This document shows positions 22,825 through 31,694 of a DNA stretch of 64,000 nt, one piece after another (positions within the stretch are counted from its first letter, which is position 1; every line of letters begins with the position of its first letter). This stretch comes from Clostridium sp. SY8519. GTDB lineage: Bacteria > Bacillota > Clostridia > Lachnospirales > Lachnospiraceae. A model generated the notes under the pieces. The model searched no databases. It had not been told where the DNA came from and saw only the letters and a list, made by a program, of their open reading frames with translations. Location of the stretch: positions 554,501 through 618,500 of the forward strand of contig NC_015737.1 of the NCBI RefSeq assembly GCF_000270305.1, written 5' to 3'. Both the position numbers and the translations under genes were made by a program.

Positions 22825-22872
22825 AAAAAACGGGACGGTGTGGTTTCCAAGAACCACACCGTCCCGTTTTTT
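22825..22872. terminator. Bidirectional terminator, asnA / MFS gene
   Basis: AAAAAA, then ACGGGACGGTGTGGTT pairing perfectly with AACCACACCGTCCCGT across a six-base loop, then TTTTTT. It lies between convergent genes. Confidence 0.93.
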
Positions 22873-22938
22873 CATGGGCTGCCGGTTTCCCGGCAGCCCT
22901 TTTTTACTGCTCTTACTGCTGTGCGCGGGATCCGCGGA

Positions 22939-24216
22939 TCACATTGCGCTTTCCCGTCCGATGCTTTCCTTCGGAAGGAACAGGGAGGCAATCAGGGCGA
23001 TCACCGCGAGAATGGTAAATACCAGGAATACCCGGGCAAATCCGCCGGATACATTTTTGCCTGCCGCCAGAAGTATTCCCGGAATAATCAGGAATGCCAG
23101 CGTACGGATGCCTACTACAAAGGGTACCATCAGTTTATTGGCCTGCGCGAAATCGAATCTGCCGAAGACGCTGATGCACATGGAAGGCATCAGGTTGCCC
23201 AGGCCGCCGTTTAAGCATGCGAAAATGACTATGCTGGTAATGGTCAGGCCATGGGATCGGCTGCTGCATCCCAGTGAGGAGAGCAGCATCATGACTGCCC
23301 AGATCACGGTAAAGATCACAACGGTCTTTTTCGTGCCTGCCGCCTGGTCAATCAGTCCCCAGAGATAAGAAGCCGGAATGCCGATCAGGGAAGCGATGGT
23401 CAGCCACATAACTGCGGTATTCGGACCGAAACCGATGCTGACCATACGGGGAACCATCTGTGAGATTGTTCCTACCAGTCCGATGAACAGGAAGCCGAAG
23501 ACAATCACCAGAAGCCAGAAGGCCGGTGTGCGGAACAGCTTTCCTACTGTAAAATCTGACTGATAGTGGGAGAACAGCTCCATGTTTGCTTTTTTCTCTG
23601 CTTCAGAAATCTCTTCGTTATCCGGGAATGCGCCGGCCTCTTCCGGATAGGATTTCACTGCCAGGATCATTACAACTGCCAGAACCGCCATGATTGCCAC
23701 CATCATGTAGAACGGTGCAGCAAATCCGACCTTTGTCAGCAGCACCTGGAATACGGCCACCGTAATGGCACTGTCCAGCGGCATACCCATGGTCGCCCAT
23801 CCCAGGGCAAGTCCCTTTTTCTTCGGGAACCAGTTGCTCATCAGCTGCTGGGTAACCACCAGATTCACTGTGTTAGACAGTGCGGTAATAATGGTTGCCA
23901 CCACAGCAAACTGCTGCAGGGTGGCGCATCTGCCATAGAAGAACCACAGCACTGCCAGTGCGAACATCATGATAACTGCCGGTCCCTTCACGCCTTTGCG
24001 TGAAATAATGTGGCCGGCGATCAGTGCCAGCGGAATGCCCACAAATCCGCCGACCGCAGAAAAAATCAGCAGCGGGCTGTCGGAAGCCATCCCGAAGGTA
24101 TGGGCGAATCCGCCGGTGACCACATTTAACGTGTCCGGTACAGCACAGGTAAACATGTAGATCAGCAGCGTAAAGATAATGATCCACCATCCCTTTTTAC
24201 CAAAATTGCTTTTCAT
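22939..24216 (-). CDS. Major facilitator superfamily transporter
   Basis: Secondary transporter of 425 aa with about twelve hydrophobic segments. The N-terminal half carries AGHIISRKGVKGPAV (the loop 2-3 motif GxxxxRxG variant) and the middle loop is charged (DNEEISEAEKKANME). The closest recognisable style is the OFA-like group, but substrate cannot be assigned. The start at 24216 has AGGAG eight bases upstream. It lies directly downstream of a LysR-type regulator on the same strand with a separate promoter in the gap, so it is a good candidate for that regulator's target. Confidence 0.85.
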   Translation of the reverse strand: MKSNFGKKGWWIIIFTLLIYMFTCAVPDTLNVVTGGFAHTFGMASDSPLLIFSAVGGFVGIPLALIAGHIISRKGVKGPAVIMMFALAVLWFFYGRCATLQQFAVVATIITALSNTVNLVVTQQLMSNWFPKKKGLALGWATMGMPLDSAITVAVFQVLLTKVGFAAPFYMMVAIMAVLAVVMILAVKSYPEEAGAFPDNEEISEAEKKANMELFSHYQSDFTVGKLFRTPAFWLLVIVFGFLFIGLVGTISQMVPRMVSIGFGPNTAVMWLTIASLIGIPASYLWGLIDQAAGTKKTVVIFTVIWAVMMLLSSLGCSSRSHGLTITSIVIFACLNGGLGNLMPSMCISVFGRFDFAQANKLMVPFVVGIRTLAFLIIPGILLAAGKNVSGGFARVFLVFTILAVIALIASLFLPKESIGRESAM

Positions 24217-24339
24217 AACTCCTACTCCTCCTTCACTCCAGTGACTGCGCCGCCGGACATTCCCGCCTTCTGCCGCGGCACGGGGCTTAAGCGCCCGACA
24301 CCCGGTTCCGCAGTCTGTTCCATGGATTCTTACACTTAC

Positions 24340-24359
24340 AGTATAACAGCTGACGCTGT
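24340..24359 (-). promoter_or_regulatory. Candidate promoter and operator of the MFS gene
   Basis: On the minus strand TATACT (24340-24345) directly follows an inverted repeat ACAGC-GTCA-GCTGT (24346-24359). No -35 consensus is present, as in many activator-dependent promoters. The upstream LysR gene is the natural candidate regulator. Confidence 0.45.
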
Positions 24360-24490
24360 CCCTGCGTACATCGTTTTTGCATATCCGTGACACCCTTTCC
24401 ACTGTATCAAAGGTCTTTGATTCCCCTACGCTGCAGGTTCATTCCTCCCGCAAAAACCTTCCGGCACCCGGCCGCGTTCCCCACGCCCTC

Positions 24491-25393
24491 TTATTCCAGA
24501 TGCTGCTGCATAAAATCCGCGAGATTTCTGGCTTTTGTGGTATATTCCCCCATCTTCCACGCCATGCAGATCTGCGCCAGTTCCCGGTCCCCGGGCTGGG
24601 GATAAAATTTCAGGCTGTCTTCCATCCCGTTCATGATATCTTCATAGACAAACGTCACACACTTTCCGTTGACCAGCGCAATCTGCAGGTTGCTTTTGGA
24701 CGTGTATTCCTTTATCCGCACATTCGTCAGCCCTTCATCATGTTCCAGACGCTGCTGCAGGCGCAGTTTGTGGTCCAGGGAAACACTGGGGGAAAGCACG
24801 CCCCACACTTCGTCTTTCAGATCCGCAAATTTCAGATTCCTGCGGGAGGCACAGGGATGATTCTGGGAAATCACGATTCCGATCTCTGTTCTGCCAAAGG
24901 GAAGGGGACGGATATACAGATCCCTGGTTTTTTCCAGTTCGGACTGGAACGTAATCAGCAGATCCAGCTTCCCCTCATCCATCCATTCCAGCGCAGTATT
25001 CACCGGAAGCACCCGGTACTCCACTTCCAGTTCCGGATTTTCCCTGCTGAAGGAGAGAATCGTCCCTGCCAGGCGCTGCTCATCATAACTGCTGAACCCG
25101 CCCAGGCCGATGCGCAGCCGCTGATTGTCCGGATGGGTACTGTCCCGGATCCGGTCGATCAGGGTCTGGTGCTGACGGAGGAGCTCACTTTCCACTTCAT
25201 AAAACAGTCTGCCCTGTTCCGTCAGAACCACACCGGTATTTCTGCGCTGAAACAGTTTTACCCCCAGTTCATTTTCCAGTGATCTGATCTGCCGGCTGAC
25301 GGTCTGCTGACTGATAAACAGATGCATCGCCGCCTTTGAAAAACTCCCTGTTCCCGCCGCTTCTACGAAGCACGCGATCTGTGCGATTGTCAT
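24491..25393 (-). CDS. LysR-family transcriptional regulator
   Basis: DNA-binding regulator of 300 aa. The N-terminal winged helix-turn-helix is classical (ACFVEAAGTGSFSKAAMHLF, QQTVSRQIRSLENELGVKLF), followed by a periplasmic-binding-protein-like effector domain starting near residue 90 (LRIGLGGFSSYDEQRLAG). AGGAGG lies eight bases before the ATG. It precedes the MFS gene on the same strand and is divergent from the threonine/serine exporter gene; either or both may be regulated. Effector unknown. Confidence 0.92.
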   Translation of the reverse strand: MTIAQIACFVEAAGTGSFSKAAMHLFISQQTVSRQIRSLENELGVKLFQRRNTGVVLTEQGRLFYEVESELLRQHQTLIDRIRDSTHPDNQRLRIGLGGFSSYDEQRLAGTILSFSRENPELEVEYRVLPVNTALEWMDEGKLDLLITFQSELEKTRDLYIRPLPFGRTEIGIVISQNHPCASRRNLKFADLKDEVWGVLSPSVSLDHKLRLQQRLEHDEGLTNVRIKEYTSKSNLQIALVNGKCVTFVYEDIMNGMEDSLKFYPQPGDRELAQICMAWKMGEYTTKARNLADFMQQHLE

Positions 25394-25617
25394 ATTGCTG
25401 TTCCTCCTGTCTTCTGTGGTTCCCGGTTTCTTTTACTTTACCACAAAACCATGCCCCGGCAAAATGCGCCGCCCCTTTTCCCGAGATCTCCCGGTACAGC
25501 CGTTCCGCTTCACCGGTAAATGGAATTTTACCTGAAATCCGGTTGAACTCTATCCCCCAACGCGGTAAGATCCATAGCAGAGAGAGCATCGGGCCCTGCC
25601 CGGGAAAGAGGGGGAAA

Positions 25618-26889
25618 ATGAAAAAATATCTGATGGGAGACTCACAGCGGGAACTGCTGGACGCCACGCTGGAACTCGGCCGCCGCATGGTCCAGTCCGG
25701 CGCGGAAGTCCGCCGGGTGGAGGATACGATCCGCCGGGTGCTGCGGGCCTATCACGCCAAATCCGTGGAAGTATTTTCGATCTCTTCCATGGTACTGTGC
25801 ACGGTGCGCTACGCAGACGGAACCATCTGGACCCAGAGCAAACGGATCATCGGCTATGGCGTCAATCTGCGCAAACTGGAGCTGTACAACGCCCTGGCCC
25901 GGGAGATCTGCCGCACGCCGCTTTCCCCCCAGGAATTCCGTTTCCGCCTGCAGGAAATTGCCCGCAGCAGAAACAGGGACTGGGTGGATGCGGCCTGCTA
26001 CATGCTCAGCGCAGGCTCCATGGCTCCCTTTTTCGGGGGCAATCTCGCAGACGCGCTGGCAGCGGCCCTCCTGGGACTGGTTGTCTTTATTTTTGACCGC
26101 TTCCTGAAAACGCCGAAAACCAACACCATCGTCTATACGCTTTTCGCCTGCCTGGTCAGCGGCCTGCTGTCCATCGGTTTCGTGCGGATCGGACTGGGCA
26201 CCCATTTAGATAAAATACTGATTTCCGTAGTCTTCCTGTTTATCCCCACCCTTGCCTTCTGCAACTCCATCAAGGATATGCTCTACGGCGATATTCTGAC
26301 CGGCATGTACCGTCTGGTGGAGGCGCTGCTGATCGCCACGGCGCTGACCGCCGGCTTCTTTCTCGCCAAACTGCTGCTGCACAGCGTCAGCGTCCCGGTT
26401 CCCAGCATTCCCATCAATATCATTCCGTGGCCGGAGCAGCTGGTTCTGGCATTTCTGGGTTCCCTGGGGTTTTCCGTTTACTTCCGGATCCAGCGGAAAC
26501 GCATCCTGGAAGCCGCTGTGGGCGGCATACTGGGCTGGATTGTCTATCTGCTGGTGGACTATGTCAGCGGCAGTCTTTTCCTCTCCAACGCGGCTGCAGC
26601 CATGGCCATTGAATGCTACGCGGAAGCCGCGGCCCGGCTGTGGAAAGCCCCGGCCAATATTTTCCTGATTCCGGCTGTCGTTCCGCTTCTCCCCGGCGCC
26701 AGCTTCTACCGCTGTATCAACGGTCTGATGGGGGATAACCTTTCCCAGTGCTACGACGCCGCCAAAAGCCTGTTTCTTACTACTGCAGGCATAGAAATCG
26801 GGTTCCTGCTGGCCTTTATTGTGTTTTTCCGCTCCGTCCAGTTCTTCCGAGAAGGCCTGCGCTTCTACCGGACAGAACGGCAAAGATGA
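25618..26889 (+). CDS. Threonine/serine exporter family protein (two-domain ThrE type)
   Basis: Predicted amino-acid exporter, 423 aa. The N-terminal soluble/amphipathic half matches the ThrE domain (LLDATLELGRRMVQSGAEVRRVEDTI, VEVFSISSMV) and runs into membrane helices; from about residue 280 a second hydrophobic block with VPLLPGASFYRCINGLM matches the smaller ThrE_2 type domain. In many Firmicutes these are two separate genes, so this is the fused form. The start is preceded by AAAGAGGGGGAAA. It is divergent from the LysR regulator. Confidence 0.82.
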   Translation: MKKYLMGDSQRELLDATLELGRRMVQSGAEVRRVEDTIRRVLRAYHAKSVEVFSISSMVLCTVRYADGTIWTQSKRIIGYGVNLRKLELYNALAREICRTPLSPQEFRFRLQEIARSRNRDWVDAACYMLSAGSMAPFFGGNLADALAAALLGLVVFIFDRFLKTPKTNTIVYTLFACLVSGLLSIGFVRIGLGTHLDKILISVVFLFIPTLAFCNSIKDMLYGDILTGMYRLVEALLIATALTAGFFLAKLLLHSVSVPVPSIPINIIPWPEQLVLAFLGSLGFSVYFRIQRKRILEAAVGGILGWIVYLLVDYVSGSLFLSNAAAAMAIECYAEAAARLWKAPANIFLIPAVVPLLPGASFYRCINGLMGDNLSQCYDAAKSLFLTTAGIEIGFLLAFIVFFRSVQFFREGLRFYRTERQR

Positions 26890-26898
26890 AGAAACCGC

Positions 26899-26927
26899 TT
26901 GTCTCAGCCCCCATATTGTTCTAAGAT
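26899..26927 (+). promoter_or_regulatory. Promoter of etfBA
   Basis: TTGTCT (26899-26904), 17-bp spacer and TAAGAT (26922-26927), 36 bases before etfB. Confidence 0.6.
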
Positions 26928-26963
26928 GTATTCAGAACGATTGAAAAGAAAGGAGACCCCCCT

Positions 26964-27740
26964 ATGAAATGTCTTGTTCTCATCAAAGAAGTCCCAAGTG
27001 TTTCAGAAATACGCATTGACCCGTCTACCCACACCATCGACCGTGAGAATGTCTCCCGGATCATCAACCCGGCAGATCTGCATGCCGTAGAGGCGGCGCT
27101 GACCCTGGCCTCCGCCGCGGACGACGAAGTCACAGCCATTACCATGGGTCCGGACAGTTCCGAGACCATCCTCCGGGAAGTGCTGGGCATGGGCGTCAAA
27201 CGCGCCTTCCGCATCACAGATCCCCAGCTTGCCGGCGCGGACACGCTGGTGACCGCACGGGCACTGGCGGCTGCCGCAGAGCAGACCGGCCCCTATGACG
27301 CGATTTTCTGCGGCGCCCGCTCTGTTGACGGCGCCACCGCCCAGATTCCGGGCAAAATCGGCGCCTTAGCGGGCGTCGGCATTCTTACCCAGGCGGCGAA
27401 AATGGAAATCACTGACACCGGCCTGACGATCATGCGCAAAGCCGGCGCCGGCTACGAACAGCTTTCCGCTGATTTCCCCCTGATCTGCTCCGTCACCGAA
27501 GATCTGAACAAACCCCGCGGGGTCAACATCAAAGGCAAGCTGGCCGCGAAAAAAGTGGAAATTCCCGTCCTGGACGCCGCTTCTCTCGGCCTGTCGCCGG
27601 AGCAGTTAAAAAGCCCGTCCCAGGTACTGGCCCTCTTCCCTCCGATTCGTCCGGACCGGGGTATCTTTATTCAGGGAAATGACGATGAACAAAAGGCAGA
27701 GACCCTGACCGACCTTCTGCTGGACAAGAATTATTTTTAA
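26964..27740 (+). CDS. etfB: Electron transfer flavoprotein subunit beta
   Basis: Half of a soluble FAD-containing electron carrier. 258 aa with the EtfB start MKCLVLIKEVPSVSEIRID, NPADLHAVEAALTLA, the MGPDSSETILREVLGMG segment and GARSVDGATAQIPGKIGALAG. Family members hand electrons between flavin dehydrogenases and the respiratory or bifurcating machinery. AAAGGAG precedes the start. It is followed 15 bases later by etfA, but no acyl-CoA dehydrogenase or FAD-linked oxidase gene is adjacent, so its redox partner is not visible. Confidence 0.93.
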   Translation: MKCLVLIKEVPSVSEIRIDPSTHTIDRENVSRIINPADLHAVEAALTLASAADDEVTAITMGPDSSETILREVLGMGVKRAFRITDPQLAGADTLVTARALAAAAEQTGPYDAIFCGARSVDGATAQIPGKIGALAGVGILTQAAKMEITDTGLTIMRKAGAGYEQLSADFPLICSVTEDLNKPRGVNIKGKLAAKKVEIPVLDAASLGLSPEQLKSPSQVLALFPPIRPDRGIFIQGNDDEQKAETLTDLLLDKNYF

Positions 27741-27755
27741 AAGGAGGGCTTTGTT

Positions 27756-28742
27756 ATGACCAATCATAATATCTGGGTTATTTTTGAACTGACCAATCAC
27801 ACACCGAAACGCGTCAGCCTGGAACTGATGCAGAAGGCTTCGGACCTGGCCCGGGAAGCGGGACAGAAGGCAGTGGCCGTCATCGTGGACAGCGCACCCG
27901 CCGATGCCGCTGCAGCGGCTTTCGCCAATGGTGCGGACGAAGTCATCACCAATGCCAGTGACAGCTGCTTCGAAGACATCTGTTACATCACAGAAAAACT
28001 GGCCGCAGAGAATGCCCCGCTAGCCATTCTCATCGGATCCACAAACTTCGGCCATGACCTTTCCGCTGCCCTGTCAGCCCGCTGCGGCATGGGCCTGGCT
28101 GCCGACTGCACCGATGTGATTCTTTCCATCCAGGAAAGCGGCAGTGTGATCAACTGGATCCGTCCGTCCTATGACGGCAAACTGAATACCAATATTTCCA
28201 TCAGCGCCTTCCCCCAGATCGGCACCTTCCGTCCGGGTACGCTGAAAGCTTCCGAGGATTTTCCGGCAAAGGCTCCCGGCGCGGTTACCGACGCAGCCAT
28301 CGAAGTGCCTGCTTCGGTACGCCTGACCCGCTTCCTGGGATTTATCCCGGATGACGAACTGATGAAAACCAATATCGAAGACGCGGACATCCTGATTTCC
28401 GGCGGACGCGGCATGGGAAGCAAAGAAGCCTTCGACCAGCTCTTCGAACTGGCCAGACTGGTGGACGGCAATGTGGCCGCCAGCCGGGCAGCGGTCGATG
28501 AAGGCTGGACCGACAGGGACCGCCAGGTAGGCATTACCGGCAAGACCGTCACCCCTAAGCTCTATCTCGCCTTCGGTATTTCCGGCGCGGAACCCCATGT
28601 GGCGGGCATGAAAGAATCTGACGTCATTGTGGCGGTCAATACCGATCCCCAGGCGCCGATTTTTGATCTGGCCCACTATGGTGTAGTGGCGGATCTCCAC
28701 AAGGTAATTCCCGTTATGATCGACAAGCTGAAAAACCGCTGA
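27756..28742 (+). CDS. etfA: Electron transfer flavoprotein subunit alpha
   Basis: Partner of EtfB; the C-terminal domain binds FAD. 328 aa. The FAD-binding block shows ISGGRGMGSKEAFDQL, ASRAAVDEGWTDRDRQVGIT, LYLAFGISGAEPHVAGM and VNTDPQAPIFDLAHYGVVAD. The usual SGAIQHLAGM sequence is here SGAEPHVAGM, a departure in the loop near the flavin. The C-terminus is standard. AAGGAGG precedes the start. A large terminator ends the two-gene operon. Confidence 0.93.
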   Translation: MTNHNIWVIFELTNHTPKRVSLELMQKASDLAREAGQKAVAVIVDSAPADAAAAAFANGADEVITNASDSCFEDICYITEKLAAENAPLAILIGSTNFGHDLSAALSARCGMGLAADCTDVILSIQESGSVINWIRPSYDGKLNTNISISAFPQIGTFRPGTLKASEDFPAKAPGAVTDAAIEVPASVRLTRFLGFIPDDELMKTNIEDADILISGGRGMGSKEAFDQLFELARLVDGNVAASRAAVDEGWTDRDRQVGITGKTVTPKLYLAFGISGAEPHVAGMKESDVIVAVNTDPQAPIFDLAHYGVVADLHKVIPVMIDKLKNR

Positions 28743-28782
28743 TCATCCCCAGCAGTTTCTGACAGCATTTCATCTGACAGCG

Positions 28783-28840
28783 CCGGGGCATCCGGCCGCC
28801 ATGATTCCTCATGGACGGCGGATGCCCCGGTATTTTTTTG
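28783..28840 (+). terminator. Terminator of etfBA
   Basis: A roughly 22-bp imperfect stem (CCGGGGCATCCG with CGGATGCCCCGG at its base, CCATGA/TCATGG at its tip) is followed by TATTTTTTT. The nearby convergent fbp gene ends five bases later. Confidence 0.9.
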
Positions 28841-28844
28841 CTTC

Positions 28845-30809
28845 TTATTCTTTTTCCAGGATTTCGCCGCTGCGGTATGCCTGCAGAAGCTGCTCCAGTT
28901 CTTCGATATTTTCCTGTAATACCTTGCCGGTATCCGTATCTCCGACCCGCTTGCGCTGGATGACGCCCTGTTTCAGGATAATCTCGGATTCCACATCCTG
29001 TTCCTTTAACACCGTGTCCTCCAGTGACAGGAAGGGCTGGTGGGCCGTAAGGATCAGTCCGTAGGAATTGTACGTCAGGGTATAACCTGCCAGTCCGGTG
29101 GTCTTCTGATATGCCTTGGAAAAACCGCCGTCTATGACAAGCACCTTGCCGCCGCATTTGGCGGGAGACTCTCCCTTCTTTGCCTTCACCGGCATATGGC
29201 CGTTGATAATATGGGAATCTTCGGAAGTCAGCCCGAATTCGTGTAGGATCCGGTTCACCACTTCTTTCTTCTCATACAGATGATAGTATGGATTCTTCGG
29301 CTCTTCGTGGGTTCGTTTGTCCGCGATGAAATAGCGTTCAAACGTGGTCATCTTATCTTTGCCAAACACCGGCGATTCCTTGTTTTTCCAGATAAACCAG
29401 AGAATATCCTGTCCCCGTTTCTTTTCTTCCGGATCTGTGGAAAAATATCCCCGGCGCGCATAAAAATCAAGGATGTCATACAGTGCCTTGCCCTTGTATT
29501 TTTTGCCGTAGATCTCCACCTCATTGAAGGTTCCGTCTTCCTTCAGCGGCACACACCCGTGAAACAGAAGATTTCCATTATATACTTTATACAGACTTCC
29601 CTTTTTGTAAAGGAACCGGATGTGCTCCTGCAGCCGCACACTGCCTTCAAAACTTGCCCGCAGCCGCCGGACCACTTCTTCCTCTTCCGGGGAAAGCTTG
29701 TAGGGATCCTTGGGATCCATCGTAGGGAAATTCGTATCTGTCAGCGGATACTCCACGCCATAGCACAGAACAGTGCCTTTCTTTAAATCAATTTTTTCCA
29801 TGAGCAGGCGGTCATCCATATGGAACTCCGGATGCTTGCGGATCAGCTGTCCTTCCACTTTAAACTGAATGATGGCGATGGCTTTGTGCATCTTTTCATC
29901 CAGGCTCCGGTTCGTCTGATCATAGTCTTCATCATCCACGGTCAGATGGAAGGCCTTGCAGGGATCATTGGCGTAAACCTTCAGCGCCAGCTGGGCCAGC
30001 GGCAGAAGGTTGATGCCGTAATTGTCCTCCAGGATGGACAGATTGCCGTATTTGGCAGAGATCCGCAGCATGTTGCACATGCAGGCCTCGCTGCCGGCCG
30101 CTGCCCCCATCCAGATGATGTCATGATTGCCCCACTGAATATCCAGGGAGTGGTGCTTCATCAGTTCGTCCATAATCAGGTGGGGATACTGGCCACGGTC
30201 AAAGATATCCCCTAAAACATGCAGATGGTCAATGACAAACCGGCGGATCAGCTTGCAGAAATCTATGATCATTTCATCGGCCCGCCGGGTCTCGATGACA
30301 GAATTCACAATCTGCTGATAGTACGCCTCCTGGTCCGCAATATCGGTTCTGCCGTTCATCAGCTCGTCCATGATATAGGCAAAATCCTTGGGCATGGCCT
30401 TACGCACTTTGGATCTGGTGTACTTGCTGGCGGCCTGTCTGCAGACTCTGCAGAGTCTTAAAATCGTCACCCGGTACCAGTCTTCCAGTTCCTCTTTGTC
30501 TGTAATCTGCTTCTCAATCTGCCGGATCTTCAGTTCCGGATAGTAGATCAGCATAGAGAGCTGACGCTTCTCCACCACAGACAGGGACACCCCAAATTCG
30601 TCCTCGATCTTGCGGCGGACTGCGCCGGAACCGTTATTCATAATGTGGATAAACTGCTCGTACTCCCCGTGCAGATCGGAAATAAAATGCTCCGTCCCCT
30701 TCGGAAGGCTCAGGATTGCTTTCAGATTGATGATCTCAGTGGCCGCAGAGGAAATACTCGGGTACTGGTTGGACAGTACTTTCAGATATTTCAGTTCATG
30801 TTTGTTCAA
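28845..30809 (-). CDS. fbp: Fructose-1,6-bisphosphatase, class III
   Basis: Gluconeogenic hydrolysis of fructose 1,6-bisphosphate. 654 aa, the long Firmicutes-type enzyme built on a calcineurin-like phosphoesterase fold: FISDLHGEYEQF, DIFDRGQYPHLIMDEL and IQWGNHDIIWMGAAAGS supply the metal ligands. The start codon reads TTG (MNKHELKYLKVLS), with GGGGG six bases upstream and no better ATG in frame. It follows dapB by 35 bases on the same strand and could be co-transcribed, though the pathways are unrelated. Confidence 0.94.
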   Translation of the reverse strand: MNKHELKYLKVLSNQYPSISSAATEIINLKAILSLPKGTEHFISDLHGEYEQFIHIMNNGSGAVRRKIEDEFGVSLSVVEKRQLSMLIYYPELKIRQIEKQITDKEELEDWYRVTILRLCRVCRQAASKYTRSKVRKAMPKDFAYIMDELMNGRTDIADQEAYYQQIVNSVIETRRADEMIIDFCKLIRRFVIDHLHVLGDIFDRGQYPHLIMDELMKHHSLDIQWGNHDIIWMGAAAGSEACMCNMLRISAKYGNLSILEDNYGINLLPLAQLALKVYANDPCKAFHLTVDDEDYDQTNRSLDEKMHKAIAIIQFKVEGQLIRKHPEFHMDDRLLMEKIDLKKGTVLCYGVEYPLTDTNFPTMDPKDPYKLSPEEEEVVRRLRASFEGSVRLQEHIRFLYKKGSLYKVYNGNLLFHGCVPLKEDGTFNEVEIYGKKYKGKALYDILDFYARRGYFSTDPEEKKRGQDILWFIWKNKESPVFGKDKMTTFERYFIADKRTHEEPKNPYYHLYEKKEVVNRILHEFGLTSEDSHIINGHMPVKAKKGESPAKCGGKVLVIDGGFSKAYQKTTGLAGYTLTYNSYGLILTAHQPFLSLEDTVLKEQDVESEIILKQGVIQRKRVGDTDTGKVLQENIEELEQLLQAYRSGEILEKE

Positions 30810-30844
30810 TGGTAACCCCCGTAAAAATAATCTCTTTTCCGCTG

Positions 30845-31609
30845 TCAGGAACGTGCCGCGATCACATCGCTCATGTCATAGTAGCCGGCCGGCTTTCCCT
30901 TCAGGAACTTGGCCGCTTCAATGGCTCCCTTGCCGAAAATAGCCCGGGAATAAGCGGTATGCTTAAAGGTGATCACTTCATCCATGCCGGCGAAAATCAC
31001 TTCATGTTCTCCTACAATATTGCCGCCGCGCACAGCCTGAATGCCGATCTCATGGGGATCCCTGGCCTTGCGCTCCCGGCTTCTGTCCAGTTTGTATTCA
31101 TAGGCATTGTCCAGCGCCTCATTCATGGAGGCTGCCAGCGCCAGCGCAGTGCCGCTGGGGGCATCCAGCTTTCTGTGGTGATGCTTTTCCACAATCTCCA
31201 TGTCAAATCCTGCCGGTGCCAGTGTTCTGGCGGCGGTCTTTAACAGCGCCATCAGCGTATTGACGCCCAGTGACATATTGGCGGATTTCAGCACGGCCAC
31301 CTTTTTGGCAGTCTCTGTTACCAGATCTTCCTGTTCCTTGGAAAGTCCCGTCGTGCATACAACGACCGGGATCTGTTTTTCCGCGCTGTATGCCAGCAGG
31401 CTGTCAATGCAGCTGACATGGGAAAAGTCTATGATCGCGTCCGCCTCCGCGTCGCACTCCGCGATGGTGCGGAATACGGGAAAGCCGTTCTGTGCTTCCC
31501 CGCTGATATCAATACCTGCCACAATCTCTGTATCCGAATCTTCCTGGCACAGTCCGGCAATCACCTGTCCCATATGGCCGTTGCAGCCGTTCATGATAAT
31601 TCTAGTCAT
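30845..31609 (-). CDS. dapB: 4-hydroxy-tetrahydrodipicolinate reductase
   Basis: Second committed step of the lysine/diaminopimelate pathway, NAD(P)H-dependent. 254 aa. The Rossmann start is IIMNGCNGHMGQVIAGL; the catalytic region shows EKHHHRKLDAPSGTAL and the ending FGKGAIEAAKFLKGKPAGYYDM is typical. AAGGAGG lies upstream. It lies 85 bases after dapA with a hairpin and its own promoter in between. Confidence 0.96.
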   Translation of the reverse strand: MTRIIMNGCNGHMGQVIAGLCQEDSDTEIVAGIDISGEAQNGFPVFRTIAECDAEADAIIDFSHVSCIDSLLAYSAEKQIPVVVCTTGLSKEQEDLVTETAKKVAVLKSANMSLGVNTLMALLKTAARTLAPAGFDMEIVEKHHHRKLDAPSGTALALAASMNEALDNAYEYKLDRSRERKARDPHEIGIQAVRGGNIVGEHEVIFAGMDEVITFKHTAYSRAIFGKGAIEAAKFLKGKPAGYYDMSDVIAARS

Positions 31610-31640
31610 TCTTTCCTCGTCCTCCTTGGTTTATGATATA

Positions 31641-31669
31641 ATTTTACCCCCGCGGATATGCGGGGGCAA
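31641..31669 (-). promoter_or_regulatory. dapB promoter whose spacer is a hairpin
   Basis: Minus-strand TTGCCC (31664-31669), 17-bp spacer and TAAAAT (31641-31646). The spacer is most of an inverted repeat CCCCCGC-N6-GCGGGGG (31647-31666) downstream of the dapA stop, so a dapA 3' hairpin and the dapB promoter occupy the same bases. Confidence 0.55.
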
Positions 31670-31694
31670 GTATTTTCTTTGATCGGGGCTGCTG

